Shown here piece by piece: positions 25,812 to 34,257 of a DNA stretch of 51,217 nucleotides; positions within the stretch are counted from its first letter, which is position 1, and every line of letters starts with the position of its first letter. A model generated the notes under the pieces. It had not been told where the DNA came from and ran no database searches. It worked only from the letters and a program-made list of their open reading frames with translations. The translations under genes were made by a program, and so were the position numbers. Source of the stretch: an uncultured Oscillospiraceae bacterium (lineage in GTDB: Bacteria > Bacillota > Clostridia > Oscillospirales > Oscillospiraceae). Location: contig CAJUCB010000004.1 of assembly GCA_910584805.1 (NCBI GenBank), positions 1 to 51,217 of the forward strand, written 5' to 3'.

Positions 25812-25839
25812 TTGCGTTTTGGGGAGCATTCGGTATAAT
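25812..25839 (+). promoter_or_regulatory. Promoter of the ABC island
   Basis: TTGCGT (25812-25817), 16-bp spacer, TATAAT (25834-25839). The ATG at 25838 lies inside this -10 box, so translation must start downstream (TTG 25868). Confidence 0.75.
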
Positions 25840-25867
25840 GAAGAAAAAGGAACCGGGAGGTGAGGAC

Positions 25868-27784
25868 TTGAGAAATGCCAAATATGGAATGAGCATTGCA
25901 CTGATTTTTGTGGCATTGGTTCTTGTGGGAGAAATTTATGTATGGTATGTTAGCTCCTTTTTCTCCATGTTTCCATCCACAACACTGTATTTACAGGAGG
26001 GACAACAGACGCAGGATTTGCTGGAAGATGTGACAGAAGCAGCGGCTCAAACCGGAATCGACGTCTTTTTCGTTGATACAAAGTCCAACAACAACTTTTC
26101 ATATACTCTGGATGTATACGGAACAGACCATGCAAAGGATAAGCTAAAAGAAAAAATGATTCGGGAGGGGGAATTTAAAAGTATTTTTATCGGAAACGTG
26201 ACCGTTCATTATTTTCCACTGGGGCAGATTCCGGAAGAAGTCACCCCTACTTATTTTTATTTGCTGGGAACCTATGAAGAAAATGTCCTTTTCAAGCAAA
26301 AACTGGTTGATACCTATGCGGGAAACTTTCCCCAGGACATCAGCGGAGTGAATGGGGACCGCTTGGAAATCATAGGATTGTGGGCCATCGTCTATACCTT
26401 CCTGTTGTTGCTATCCATGTATGATGCTGCGATGATTCGGAAAGAGGGCGTGGTGCGAATGGTTTCCGGGGAACCCCTTACCGCCTTTGTCTGGTCGAAC
26501 ATCAAGAAAGATGTGGTCGCTTTTACGTCAATTTTCCTTGCTCTGCTCTGCGTCACAAGCCTGTTTTCGGAAATCAAATATCATATTGAGATTACGATCA
26601 TCCTATACCTTGTGTTTATTGGGCTTAACTCGTTGCTGTATTTACAGATGCTAAAGCTCGACTTTAGAAGGGATGTTTCCTCCAATCAAAGCGCAAAGAA
26701 CGTGCTAAAAATAAGCTATATCTATAAATTTATTGCCATGATGCTTACCGTCCTAATGCTGAATGGAACGCTAAGTCTCATCCAAGACGGCACGGACTGT
26801 TACCAGCAGGGAGACTTTTTCCAAAGCCATCGCGAGTATTATTACTTCAACCCAGCATCCTCCGAACTCTATGCGGTCCAGGGGAAGGAGTGGGAGATCA
26901 ACCTGAGTGAAGAGCTGTTTCAGGAAAGAAACCGCTTTGTCTCCGTCGTTGTGGATTATTTCACAGATGAGAATACCTACATTTATACCGATGACAGCGC
27001 AAAAGCATATTTAGAGGAACAGATTCCGGAATTAAAGACCATGCAGTTAGAGCAAAAATTCTATATTATTCTTCCGGAAAAATATAAAAACGACGAATCC
27101 ATTCTTGAGATTGCGTTGGAAAATTGGGAGGGATATTATACAGGCCCTTATGACTATGAAGTAATTGGATGCAAGCGAACCAATACCATTGCAATGGAAG
27201 ATAGTAAGACAACGGTTACAAGTTCCATCAAAAAAGATCCCATCATCCTTTATAACAATCTTGGAGTTTCAAGCTACGAATCTTTTTTCAGCCTTGGGTA
27301 TATTCTGCAAAATACGTTGTTGGAGGTCAGCCCCCAGGAGCGGGAGGACTTGGAGGCCAGAGGGATCGTTAACTTCTTTACCAATGCTCAGGAAAACTAT
27401 TTCTTCCAGTTGGAAGGGGCCAAACGGAATATGACTGCGGGAATTGTGTTTTCTGCCTTAATCTTAGCCATCAACCTGGTCATTCTCAAGAGTATGGTAT
27501 TTTATGACTATAAGATCAACGCCGTGGAACTTACACTGAAAAAGCTGTTTGGATATGGGGCGCTTGGGCGGAACTGGCGGCCGGTGCTGCTCTCCGTGAT
27601 TTCCGCGGTGTCTGCTATTCTTATCAGTTCTCTGGTACTGCATTTCCTAGGACGGGATGGGATATTTTACAATGTGGTTGGCGGCGGGGTGATCTTGCTT
27701 GTGGATTTGGCCTGTTTGCTTTCCTATATGCGCAAAATGAACCGGGTCAGCATGAACCGGATTTTGAAGGGAGGGAGCCTATGA
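25868..27784 (+). CDS. Bacteriocin-associated membrane protein (DUF1430-like permease)
   Basis: 638 aa from TTG 25868, with GGGAGGTGA upstream; the promoter -10 overlaps the earlier ATG. One N-terminal helix (about 8-28) is followed by an extracellular part (30-165), helices near 175-195, 220-240, 245-265 and 285-305, a second extracellular part (310-525), and three helices at the C-terminus (about 540-625). This resembles the large permeases coupled to lactococcin-972-type export/immunity ATPases. It overlaps the ATPase gene by 4 bp. Its role is probably peptide export or self-protection. I see no bacteriocin precursor gene next to it. Confidence 0.75.
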   Translation: MRNAKYGMSIALIFVALVLVGEIYVWYVSSFFSMFPSTTLYLQEGQQTQDLLEDVTEAAAQTGIDVFFVDTKSNNNFSYTLDVYGTDHAKDKLKEKMIREGEFKSIFIGNVTVHYFPLGQIPEEVTPTYFYLLGTYEENVLFKQKLVDTYAGNFPQDISGVNGDRLEIIGLWAIVYTFLLLLSMYDAAMIRKEGVVRMVSGEPLTAFVWSNIKKDVVAFTSIFLALLCVTSLFSEIKYHIEITIILYLVFIGLNSLLYLQMLKLDFRRDVSSNQSAKNVLKISYIYKFIAMMLTVLMLNGTLSLIQDGTDCYQQGDFFQSHREYYYFNPASSELYAVQGKEWEINLSEELFQERNRFVSVVVDYFTDENTYIYTDDSAKAYLEEQIPELKTMQLEQKFYIILPEKYKNDESILEIALENWEGYYTGPYDYEVIGCKRTNTIAMEDSKTTVTSSIKKDPIILYNNLGVSSYESFFSLGYILQNTLLEVSPQEREDLEARGIVNFFTNAQENYFFQLEGAKRNMTAGIVFSALILAINLVILKSMVFYDYKINAVELTLKKLFGYGALGRNWRPVLLSVISAVSAILISSLVLHFLGRDGIFYNVVGGGVILLVDLACLLSYMRKMNRVSMNRILKGGSL

Positions 27785-28377
27785 TTGCCATCACGGGATT
27801 GAACAAAGCCTACGGGGAACATCAGATTTTTCAAGATTTCTCCTTGACCATCCCCACAGGGGAGATGATTGTCCTGTCTGGGGAGAGCGGGTCGGGGAAA
27901 ACCATCATCGGGGCCCTGGAAACCTTTGACGGCGGACAAGTTATCGTGGATGGGATCGACGTCAACGACCCCAAGACCCACCGGGACTATTTCGCCAATA
28001 AAGTGGGATTTTTATTTCAGAATTTTGTCCTCATTGAGGACATGACCGTTCGGAAGAACCTGAACCTCATTCGGAAAACCAACGCTTCGGGGATTTCCAT
28101 AGCGGAAGCCCTGGACTATGTGGGCCTTGGGGATAAGATAGACCAAAAGGTGTATGAATTATCCGGCGGAGAACAACAGCGGGTGGCCTTGGCGCGGCTG
28201 ATGATTAAAAAATGTGACATCATATTGGCGGATGAGCCTACCGGGTCACTGGACCGGAAAAATGCTGAGCGTGTCCTTTCCATTTTGGAGGATTTCCACC
28301 AGAAGGGAAAAACCGTTGTAATTGTAACCCACGATGAAGGGATCAAAAATCGTGGGTGGAGGGTGGTGGAATTATGA
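27781..28377 (+). CDS. ABC transporter ATPase, shortened after Walker A
   Basis: 198 aa. Walker A GESGSGKT is at residues 34-41 but is followed directly by IIGALE. In relatives, and in the BceA-like ATPase of this same window, four more residues of the type TLLN stand between GKT and IIG, so 12 nt appear to be missing in frame. The rest is normal: Q-loop FLFQNFVLI, signature LSGGEQQRVALARL, Walker B IILADEPTGSLD and H-loop VTHDE. It belongs to the MacB-like, bacteriocin-associated group and is coupled by ATGA overlaps to both neighbours. The shortened P-loop helix may weaken ATP hydrolysis. Confidence 0.82.
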   Translation: MIAITGLNKAYGEHQIFQDFSLTIPTGEMIVLSGESGSGKTIIGALETFDGGQVIVDGIDVNDPKTHRDYFANKVGFLFQNFVLIEDMTVRKNLNLIRKTNASGISIAEALDYVGLGDKIDQKVYELSGGEQQRVALARLMIKKCDIILADEPTGSLDRKNAERVLSILEDFHQKGKTVVIVTHDEGIKNRGWRVVEL

Positions 28378-28829
28378 AAAAACATGGAAAGATAAAGATT
28401 GTTTTGCTAGCCATTGTGGGGCTGTTTGCTATCTATAACTTAGTTTGGGTTTTGACCGTTTGGAATACGTATCGTGGCTTCACTGAAGGTATGGAGGAAC
28501 TCACTCCCTATCGACGCTATGTCATTGATGAGCGGGATGGCTATACCTATAATGTAAAAATCCCGGATTACTTGAGCTTTACGGGAAACCTGGGGCTCCA
28601 ACCCTATGAAGGCGGCGATTGTGCATTGATTATTTGGCCGGGAATTTTCGAAGAAACCACCTATGGTGCGTTTGTCTCTGACGCGAATGGCATGGGTCAA
28701 GGGGTGATGCTCACAGCAGACGGGATGCCAGAGGAAGACGCACCGGAGCAAATCAAGCAGCTGGTGGCGGAAAACCGGGAATCCTTAGACATGCTGTTTG
28801 AAAAAGCCCGGGAACAGTGGGACTACTAG
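28374..28829 (+). CDS. Membrane-anchored protein of unknown function
   Basis: 151 aa, starting in an ATGA overlap with the ATPase gene. One N-terminal helix (about 9-30, VLLAIVGLFAIYNLVWVL) follows a basic start, so the rest (31-151) is probably outside the cell. The exterior part is acidic and aromatic, with no lipobox and one Cys. I do not recognise the family. Its place as third gene of the ABC operon suggests an accessory or immunity protein (inference). Confidence 0.7.
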   Translation: MKKHGKIKIVLLAIVGLFAIYNLVWVLTVWNTYRGFTEGMEELTPYRRYVIDERDGYTYNVKIPDYLSFTGNLGLQPYEGGDCALIIWPGIFEETTYGAFVSDANGMGQGVMLTADGMPEEDAPEQIKQLVAENRESLDMLFEKAREQWDY

Positions 28830-28843
28830 GCCTTGCACATAGC

Positions 28844-28897
28844 AGACTGCCCCAGGTTGTGCTCTCCGCACAGCCTGGGGCAGTCTTATTTTTATTT
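28844..28897 (+). terminator. Terminator of the ABC island
   Basis: AGACTGCCCCAGG / CCTGGGGCAGTCT (13 bp) with an inner TGTGC/GCACA stem, then TTATTTTTATTT. The AT-rich tail reaches the cinA stop codon, so it may also serve the minus strand weakly. Confidence 0.88.
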
Positions 28898-30143
28898 ACA
28901 GCAAGCCCGTCAAATGCCGCCGCACCAGGTCCAGCCCCCGCTGGGCGCTCATCCGCCGCACCCGCTCCCGGGCCACGTTCCCGGCGCGGAACTCCCGCAC
29001 GATGCACTGGTCCTCCCAGGCCAGACCCAGGTACACCAGGCCCACCGGGTTCCCCCGGCTGTCGGGGTCCGGGCCTGCCACGCCGGTGGCGGACACCGCC
29101 AAGTCGCAGCCCAGCAGCTTTTTGGCCCCCCGGGCCATGGCCTCGGCCACCTGGGGGGACACCGCGCCATACTCTGCCAGCATTTCATCCGGCACCCCCA
29201 GCACCTGGGCCTTCACTTCCTCATGGTAGCTCACCACGCCCCCCCGGAACACCTGGGACGCCCCAGGCAGGTCTGTCATCAGGCTGGCCATCATCCCGCC
29301 GGTGCAGGACTCGGCAGTGCCCAAGGTGAGGCCCCGCTCCCGGAGCAGGGCAAGGCAGACCTCTTGGATGGAGCTCACATCCACCCCAATCACCTTGTCC
29401 CCCAGGATGGCTTTTACCTCCTCCTCCACCGGGGCAATCATGGCCATGGCCTCCGCCTGGGTGGCCGCCCGGGCGGTGATGCGCAGCTCTGTCCCTGTGG
29501 GCTTGGCATAGGGGGCCAGGGTGGGGTTTTCCAGGCGGTTCATCAGGGGCCGCAAAAGGGCCTCCGCCGCGGACTCCCCAATGCCAAAGGTCTTGACCGT
29601 CCGGGAGGCGATCACCCCCTGGGACAGGGCTTCCAGGTAGGGCAAGGCCCGGTGGCGGAACATGTTCTCGCACTCCATGGGGGGCCCGGGCAGGAGGATT
29701 ACGTGGGTGCCCTCCGCAAAAAAGGCCGCCCCGGGGGCGGTGCCCCAGTCGTTGTCCAGGACAGTACAGCCCTCCGGCAGCATGGCCTGCTGTAGGTTGT
29801 TCTCTGTCATCTCGTGGCCCATGGCGGCGAAACGGGCCCGGATGCGCTCCGCCGAGGGGGCGTGGTGGAGCAGCTCCTTGCCGAAGCACTCCGCCAGCAC
29901 CAGCTTGGTGAGGTCGTCATAGGTGGGCCCCAGGCCGCCGGTGGTGATGAGGATATCCGCCCGGCCCTTGGCGATTTCCACCGCCTGGCGCAGGCGGCGG
30001 GGGTTATCCCCCACCACGGTGTGGTAATAGACGTTGATCCCCAGCTGGGACAGCCCCTGGGAGAGCATCTGGGCGTTGGTGTTGGCGATGTCCCCCAACA
30101 GCAGCTCCGTCCCTACGGCGATCAGCTCAGCGGTATGGCTCAT
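28896..30143 (-). CDS. cinA: CinA family protein (competence/damage-inducible, NMN deamidase)
   Basis: 415 aa, full length. The N-terminal MoCF-like domain (VGTELLLGDIANTNAQ, then TTGGLGPTYDDLT) acts on nucleotide pyrophosphates such as ADP-ribose. The C-terminal CinA domain (about 260-415) has GTAESCTGG and SATGVAGPD and deamidates nicotinamide mononucleotide, so the protein serves NAD salvage. Its ATG overlaps the thiI stop by 4 bp. Confidence 0.95.
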   Translation of the reverse strand: MSHTAELIAVGTELLLGDIANTNAQMLSQGLSQLGINVYYHTVVGDNPRRLRQAVEIAKGRADILITTGGLGPTYDDLTKLVLAECFGKELLHHAPSAERIRARFAAMGHEMTENNLQQAMLPEGCTVLDNDWGTAPGAAFFAEGTHVILLPGPPMECENMFRHRALPYLEALSQGVIASRTVKTFGIGESAAEALLRPLMNRLENPTLAPYAKPTGTELRITARAATQAEAMAMIAPVEEEVKAILGDKVIGVDVSSIQEVCLALLRERGLTLGTAESCTGGMMASLMTDLPGASQVFRGGVVSYHEEVKAQVLGVPDEMLAEYGAVSPQVAEAMARGAKKLLGCDLAVSATGVAGPDPDSRGNPVGLVYLGLAWEDQCIVREFRAGNVARERVRRMSAQRGLDLVRRHLTGLL

Positions 30144-31345
30144 GGTTCCATCACGATCCTTTCGATTCCGTCCACAGCCTGTTTCATCAGGGCGGGGATA
30201 TCCAAGGCCGCCTCCGCCGCCTGGATTTCCTCCAAGGAGGGGCGGGTCTTGGGATGGCGGGGGGTAAAGACGGTACAGCAGTCCTCGTAGGGGAGGATGG
30301 AGGTGTCAAAGGTGCCGATGCGCCGGGACAGGCGCACAATCTCCTCCTTGTCCATCCCCACCAGGGGCCGGAACACCGGCAGGGTGGTGGCCGCCCCCGT
30401 GACGGCCATCGCCTCCATGGTCTGGCTGGCCACCTGCCCCAGGGATTCCCCGGTGATGAGGCCCTTGGCCCCGATACGCTCCGCCACCTCCTGGGAAATG
30501 CGCATCATGAAGCGGCGCATCAGCAGGGTGAATAGCTCCTCCGGGCAGCTCCGGCGCAGGGTCTCCTGGATTTCCGTAAAGGGCACCACATGGACCGTCA
30601 GCCGCCCACACCAGGGGGTCAGCAGTTTTGCCAGGGTGAGCACCTTCTCCTTGGCCTCCGGGGAGGTATAGGGGTAGCTGAAAAAATGGACCATTTCCAG
30701 GGACACCCCCCGTTTGGCCATCATCCAGGAGGCCACAGGGCTGTCGATGCCCCCGGAGAGCAGGGACACCCCCCGGCCTCCCATGCCCACTGGCAGCCCA
30801 CCCGCCCCGGGGATGGGGTCGGCGTGGACGTAAGCGGCATAGTCCCGAACCTCCACATGGACCGTCACCTCCGGGTGGTGCATGTGGGCGGTGAGGTTGG
30901 GGAAGGCGTCGTCCAGCTCCCCCCCCACGTACTGGCTCAGCTGGATGGAGGACATGGGAAAGCTCTTATCCGAGCGCTTGGACTCCACCTTGAAGGTCTT
31001 GGCGGCGCTGAGCTCCTCCTTCAAATAGGTCTTGGCGGTCTCCACAATGGCCCCGGCGTCCTTCTCGCAGGCCTTGGCCCGGGAGAGGCCCACCACCCCG
31101 AAGAGGCGGCTCATGGCCTCAAAGGCCCCGTCCATGTCGCAGTCCGCCGTTTTCGGCTCCACATAGGTGATGGACTGGCGGGAGTAAATGCGGAACTGGC
31201 CATAGGCTTGGAGCCGGCGGCGGGCGTTGCCCATCATCCGCTCCTCAAACCCCCGGCGGTTCAGGCCCTTGAGGACCATTTCCCCCATCTTCAAAAGTAT
31301 GATTTCCTCCCCAGCGGGAGGCCCCTGATGCTTGTTTGTGGACAC
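30140..31345 (-). CDS. thiI: tRNA 4-thiouridine synthase ThiI
   Basis: 401 aa from GTG 31345 (GAAAGGAAGAG upstream); 18 earlier in-frame codons run into the intergenic element and lack a binding site. NFLD plus THUMP domain (about 60-170), then the PP-loop LLSGGIDSPVA (about 190), which binds ATP and adenylates U8 of tRNA. There is no C-terminal rhodanese domain, as usual in Gram-positives, where a dedicated cysteine desulfurase gives sulfur. SCPEELFTLLMRR and YEDCCTVF are conserved ThiI segments. It forms an operon with cinA. Confidence 0.95.
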   Translation of the reverse strand: MSTNKHQGPPAGEEIILLKMGEMVLKGLNRRGFEERMMGNARRRLQAYGQFRIYSRQSITYVEPKTADCDMDGAFEAMSRLFGVVGLSRAKACEKDAGAIVETAKTYLKEELSAAKTFKVESKRSDKSFPMSSIQLSQYVGGELDDAFPNLTAHMHHPEVTVHVEVRDYAAYVHADPIPGAGGLPVGMGGRGVSLLSGGIDSPVASWMMAKRGVSLEMVHFFSYPYTSPEAKEKVLTLAKLLTPWCGRLTVHVVPFTEIQETLRRSCPEELFTLLMRRFMMRISQEVAERIGAKGLITGESLGQVASQTMEAMAVTGAATTLPVFRPLVGMDKEEIVRLSRRIGTFDTSILPYEDCCTVFTPRHPKTRPSLEEIQAAEAALDIPALMKQAVDGIERIVMEP

Positions 31346-31594
31346 AGTTATGCTCTTCCTTTCTATTCTACCAGCGATCACCGCTGGAAATACTATCAAA
31401 AAAGCCTCGCAGAGTTCGTGCCCGCAGGCACGAACTTAGAGCAATTCGTTTTTTCTGGTGGCGTGTACGCCAGAAAAAACACCGCTCGGTCTGCAAGTGT
31501 GGGCTTTGTCCGCCCCAGGCGGACAAAGCCTGCGCGCAGTCAGACCGCATCCCTTCGTGGAAAAAGGCGAAGCCTTTTTCCACGCACTGAGCGA
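31346..31594. other. Hairpin-rich intergenic element
   Basis: No gene. Between the two 22-bp direct repeats lie four perfect hairpins: 9-bp GTTCGTGCC/GGCACGAAC (31414-31435), 11-bp GTTTTTTCTGG/CCAGAAAAAAC (31448-31480), 13-bp GGCTTTGTCCGCC/GGCGGACAAAGCC (31502-31530, with an outer CGGTCTG/CAGACCG stem) and 13-bp CGTGGAAAAAGGC/GCCTTTTTCCACG (31556-31584). The dense, ordered palindromes and flanking repeats suggest an inserted structured element, or a structured RNA, rather than ordinary terminators. Confidence 0.7.
31373..31394. repeat. Direct repeat, left copy
   Basis: A 22-bp segment beginning AGCGATCACCGCTGG. It matches 31590-31611 with one C/T difference. The right copy is the 3' end of comM, so this copy duplicates comM coding sequence just in front of thiI. 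Confidence 0.85.
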
Positions 31595-31611
31595 TTACCG
31601 CTGGAAATACT
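31590..31611. repeat. Direct repeat, right copy
   Basis: The same 22-bp segment with T for C at one position. It covers the last codons and stop of comM. Confidence 0.85.
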
Positions 31612-33115
31612 CTGATTCCCGATATTGGATGGCCTCCGCCAGGTGGGCGGCCTGGATGGCCTGGGCCCCGTCCAGGTCGGCGATGGTCCGGGCCACCCGG
31701 AGGATGCGGTCATAGCTCCGGGCGGTGAGGCCCATGTGGGTATAGGCCCCCTTCATCACAGCCTGCCCCGCCTGGTCCAGGGCGCAGAACTGCCGGAGCG
31801 CCTCCTGGCCCATCTCCGCGTTGCAGGCGGGGCCGTCGGGGCCGAAGCGGGCGGCCTGCCGTCCCCTGGCCGCCGCCACCCGGGCCCCCACAGCGGCGGA
31901 GGACTCCCCAGGGCTGCGGTCGGCCAGGTTGGCGAACTCCAAGGGGGGCACCTGCGCAAAGAGGTCGATGCGGTCCAGCAGGGGGCCGGAGAGCTTGCCC
32001 AGGTATTTTTTAACCTCCCCCGGCGAGCAGCGGCAGCGTCCCGAGGGATGGCCATACCAGCCGCACTTACAGGGGTTCATGGCGCACACCAGCATGAAGC
32101 GGCTGGGGTAGCGCTCCGTCCCGGCGGAACGGACCACGGAGATGGCCCCCTCCTCCATGGGCTGGCGGAGCACCTCCAGCACGTCCTTGTGGAACTCCGG
32201 CAGCTCGTCCAAAAAGAGAACCCCGTGATGGGCCAGGGAGATTTCCCCCGGCTTGGGGTAGGGGTTCCCACCCCCGGCCATCCCCGCGGAGGAAATGGTG
32301 TGGTGGGGGGCACGGAAGGGCCGGGCGGTAAGTAAGGGCCGCTCCTGGGAGGTCAGGCCCATGACAGAGTGGACCTGGGTGGCCTCCAACGCCTCCCGCC
32401 GGTTCAAGGGCGGCAGGATGGAGGGCAAACGCCGGGCCAACATGCTTTTCCCAGAGCCCGGCGGGCCAATCATGGCCACGTTATGCCCCCCGGCGGCGGC
32501 GATTTCCAGGGCCCGCTTCACCTGCTCCTGGCCCCGGACCTCGGAAAAGTCCGGCAGGGGCTGCTCCGCCGCTGTCCCCTGCCAGGGGGGCGCGGGGGAA
32601 ATGGGGGCCTCCCCAGCCAGATGGGCGGCCAGCTGCGCCACGGTTTCCACCGGGTAGACCGCTAGCTCTCCGGCGATGGTGGCCTCCGCCGCGCTGCTCT
32701 GGGGCACGTATAGCCGCTTCACCCCCGCCGCCTTGGCCGCCAGGGCCATGGGCAGCATCCCCACCACCGGGCGCAGGGCGCCCCCCAGGGAGAGTTCCCC
32801 CACAAAGGCACAGTCCGGGTCCTCCCAACACAGCTGCCCACTGGCAGAGAGGATGCCCACCAGGATGGGCAGGTCATACACCGTGCCGGATTTGCGCAGG
32901 TTGGCCGGGGCCAGGTTTACCGTAATCCGCCCCACGGGGAAGCTGAAGCCGCTGTTCTTGATGGCCGAGCGCACCCGTTCCCTGGCCTCCTTCACCGCCG
33001 CGTCCGGCAGGCCTACAATGTCGAAGTTGGGCAGGCCCCCGGCCAGGTCGCATTCGGCGGTGACCTCGTAGCCATAGATGCCCTGGAGGCCCAGGGAGCG
33101 AATCTTGTGGAGCAT
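31595..33115 (-). CDS. ComM/YifB family Mg-chelatase-like AAA+ ATPase
   Basis: 506 aa from ATG 33115, with GGGAGGG upstream. The N-terminal Lon-like domain (LPNFDIVGLPDAAVKEARERV, about 30-160) is followed by Walker A GPPGSGKSMLARRLP (about 222), the Walker B region VLFLDELPEF and the conserved FMLVCAMNPCKCGWYG with its cysteines. The C-terminal magnesium-chelatase subdomain follows. In Gram-negatives ComM is a branch-migration helicase for transformation; the role in clostridia is less clear. Its 3' end is duplicated 220 bp downstream. Confidence 0.92.
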   Translation of the reverse strand: MLHKIRSLGLQGIYGYEVTAECDLAGGLPNFDIVGLPDAAVKEARERVRSAIKNSGFSFPVGRITVNLAPANLRKSGTVYDLPILVGILSASGQLCWEDPDCAFVGELSLGGALRPVVGMLPMALAAKAAGVKRLYVPQSSAAEATIAGELAVYPVETVAQLAAHLAGEAPISPAPPWQGTAAEQPLPDFSEVRGQEQVKRALEIAAAGGHNVAMIGPPGSGKSMLARRLPSILPPLNRREALEATQVHSVMGLTSQERPLLTARPFRAPHHTISSAGMAGGGNPYPKPGEISLAHHGVLFLDELPEFHKDVLEVLRQPMEEGAISVVRSAGTERYPSRFMLVCAMNPCKCGWYGHPSGRCRCSPGEVKKYLGKLSGPLLDRIDLFAQVPPLEFANLADRSPGESSAAVGARVAAARGRQAARFGPDGPACNAEMGQEALRQFCALDQAGQAVMKGAYTHMGLTARSYDRILRVARTIADLDGAQAIQAAHLAEAIQYRESEYFQR

Positions 33116-33208
33116 GGTACGCCCTCCCCCTCTTGTGGTTTGTTCTATCATGCCACAAATCGGGCTGCGTGGCAAGGCAAAGGGGAAAGTTTTCCCGCCC
33201 CCAGGCAG

Positions 33209-33242
33209 AAAAAGGGCCGGCTCCATGGCGAGCCAGCCCTTT
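33209..33242 (-). terminator. Terminator of the Rpn-type gene
   Basis: On the minus strand AAAGGGCTGGCTC / GAGCCGGCCCTTT (one mismatch), then a T-tract. It begins just after the stop of the 33250 gene. Confidence 0.85.
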
Positions 33243-33249
33243 CATCTCC

Positions 33250-34128
33250 TTATTGCACCCAATATTGCTTCACTTTTTCCTCTGCCACCTGGGGCAGCAG
33301 GTCAAACTTCGCCGCCAGGGTTCGGACCACCACGTCCTGTTCGATGGACAGCCCCTGCAAGGCAGAGACCATGGCACCGATGCCTGTTTCCAGGCCCTGC
33401 TGGCGGCCTGCCTGCATCCCCTCTTGCTTTGCCTCCAAAGCAATATTATAGTCATGAATTTCTCGGATGGTGGCATCGTCAAACAACAGTCCCATAATGT
33501 CACGAACCTCCTTTTGTCGCGCTGCCAGGAACGGCACTAAGATGTTTTCCTCCCTACACTGCCGGAGTATCCAGCGAATGGCTTCTGGGCCACTGCCGTA
33601 CTGCCGCCGGGCCTCGTCTGCGATCTGGCAGAAGCGGACATACTGGGACAGGATGTCCCCCTCCCTGCCGCCTCGCAGCACTTTGACACAGAGCTCCGCG
33701 TCCCCCTGTCCCTGGTAGAGGTCAGAGAGCCGCACGGTCTCCGGCACCTGGTTCTTGCTGCCGGTGTAAACCACGTACAACTCCGGACGGGGAATGACCA
33801 CAGGCTTGCTGCCATACAAGTCCAACTTGTGCTCCTCCACATAGCGCTTGTAGGTGTCCGCCAGGTACAGCAGCACCCGCAGGGCGATGTTGATGGAAAA
33901 GGTGCTCTGGGCCTCCATCAGCAGGAGCAGCTTATCCCGCACTTGAATCCCCAGGTCGTTGTAGATCCCGGTGGAGAGTACGTTCTCTAAGGTAACGATC
34001 TTGAAATCCGCCTCGGTCACATCCTGGTCCTCCGGATGAAGGCACAGGTAGAGCTGCCGGGTATACTCCGGCTGTTTGAAGAGATAGGTAAAGATACTGT
34101 CCTTCACGCTGTACTTCATCTCCGCCAC
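33250..34128 (-). CDS. Rpn family recombination-promoting nuclease / putative transposase
   Basis: 292 aa from GTG 34128, which has AGAGGAGG upstream; an internal ATG 9 bases on is possible. The PD-(D/E)xK core is visible: YNDLGIQVRDKLLLLMEAQ (about 75-95), with Asp and the E-x-Q motif. The KYSVKDSIFTYLF N-terminus and the C-terminal helical tail with a Q-G-rich GMQAGRQQGLETG segment are typical of RpnA-like proteins. Relatives promote RecA-independent recombination in E. coli. It is a lone gene with its own terminator, probably mobile in origin. Confidence 0.85.
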   Translation of the reverse strand: MAEMKYSVKDSIFTYLFKQPEYTRQLYLCLHPEDQDVTEADFKIVTLENVLSTGIYNDLGIQVRDKLLLLMEAQSTFSINIALRVLLYLADTYKRYVEEHKLDLYGSKPVVIPRPELYVVYTGSKNQVPETVRLSDLYQGQGDAELCVKVLRGGREGDILSQYVRFCQIADEARRQYGSGPEAIRWILRQCREENILVPFLAARQKEVRDIMGLLFDDATIREIHDYNIALEAKQEGMQAGRQQGLETGIGAMVSALQGLSIEQDVVVRTLAAKFDLLPQVAEEKVKQYWVQ

Positions 34129-34257
34129 TGGCACCCCTCCTCTGCCCCTATTATACCCGATCTCTCCGCCCTTCCGCAAGCCCCGCTTTTCTCAGCTTTA
34201 CAAATTGCCCATGAGGTGGTAGGATAGTACAAAAATCCCACAGAGGAGGGACTGGCA

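Larger units (their letters stand above)
25812..28830 (+). other. AT-richer three-gene island, probably acquired
   Basis: From the promoter to the end of the third gene, codon choice shifts to A/T-ending codons (many Lys AAA, Ile ATT, Tyr TAT), in contrast with the G/C-ending codons of all flanking genes. Composition returns to normal at the terminator at 28844. No integrase, transposase or target duplication is seen. Confidence 0.65.

Noticed and set aside
25838..25867. ATG start for the DUF1430-like permease
   Set aside because: The ATG overlaps the TATAAT box of the only good promoter; TTG 25868 has a strong binding site.
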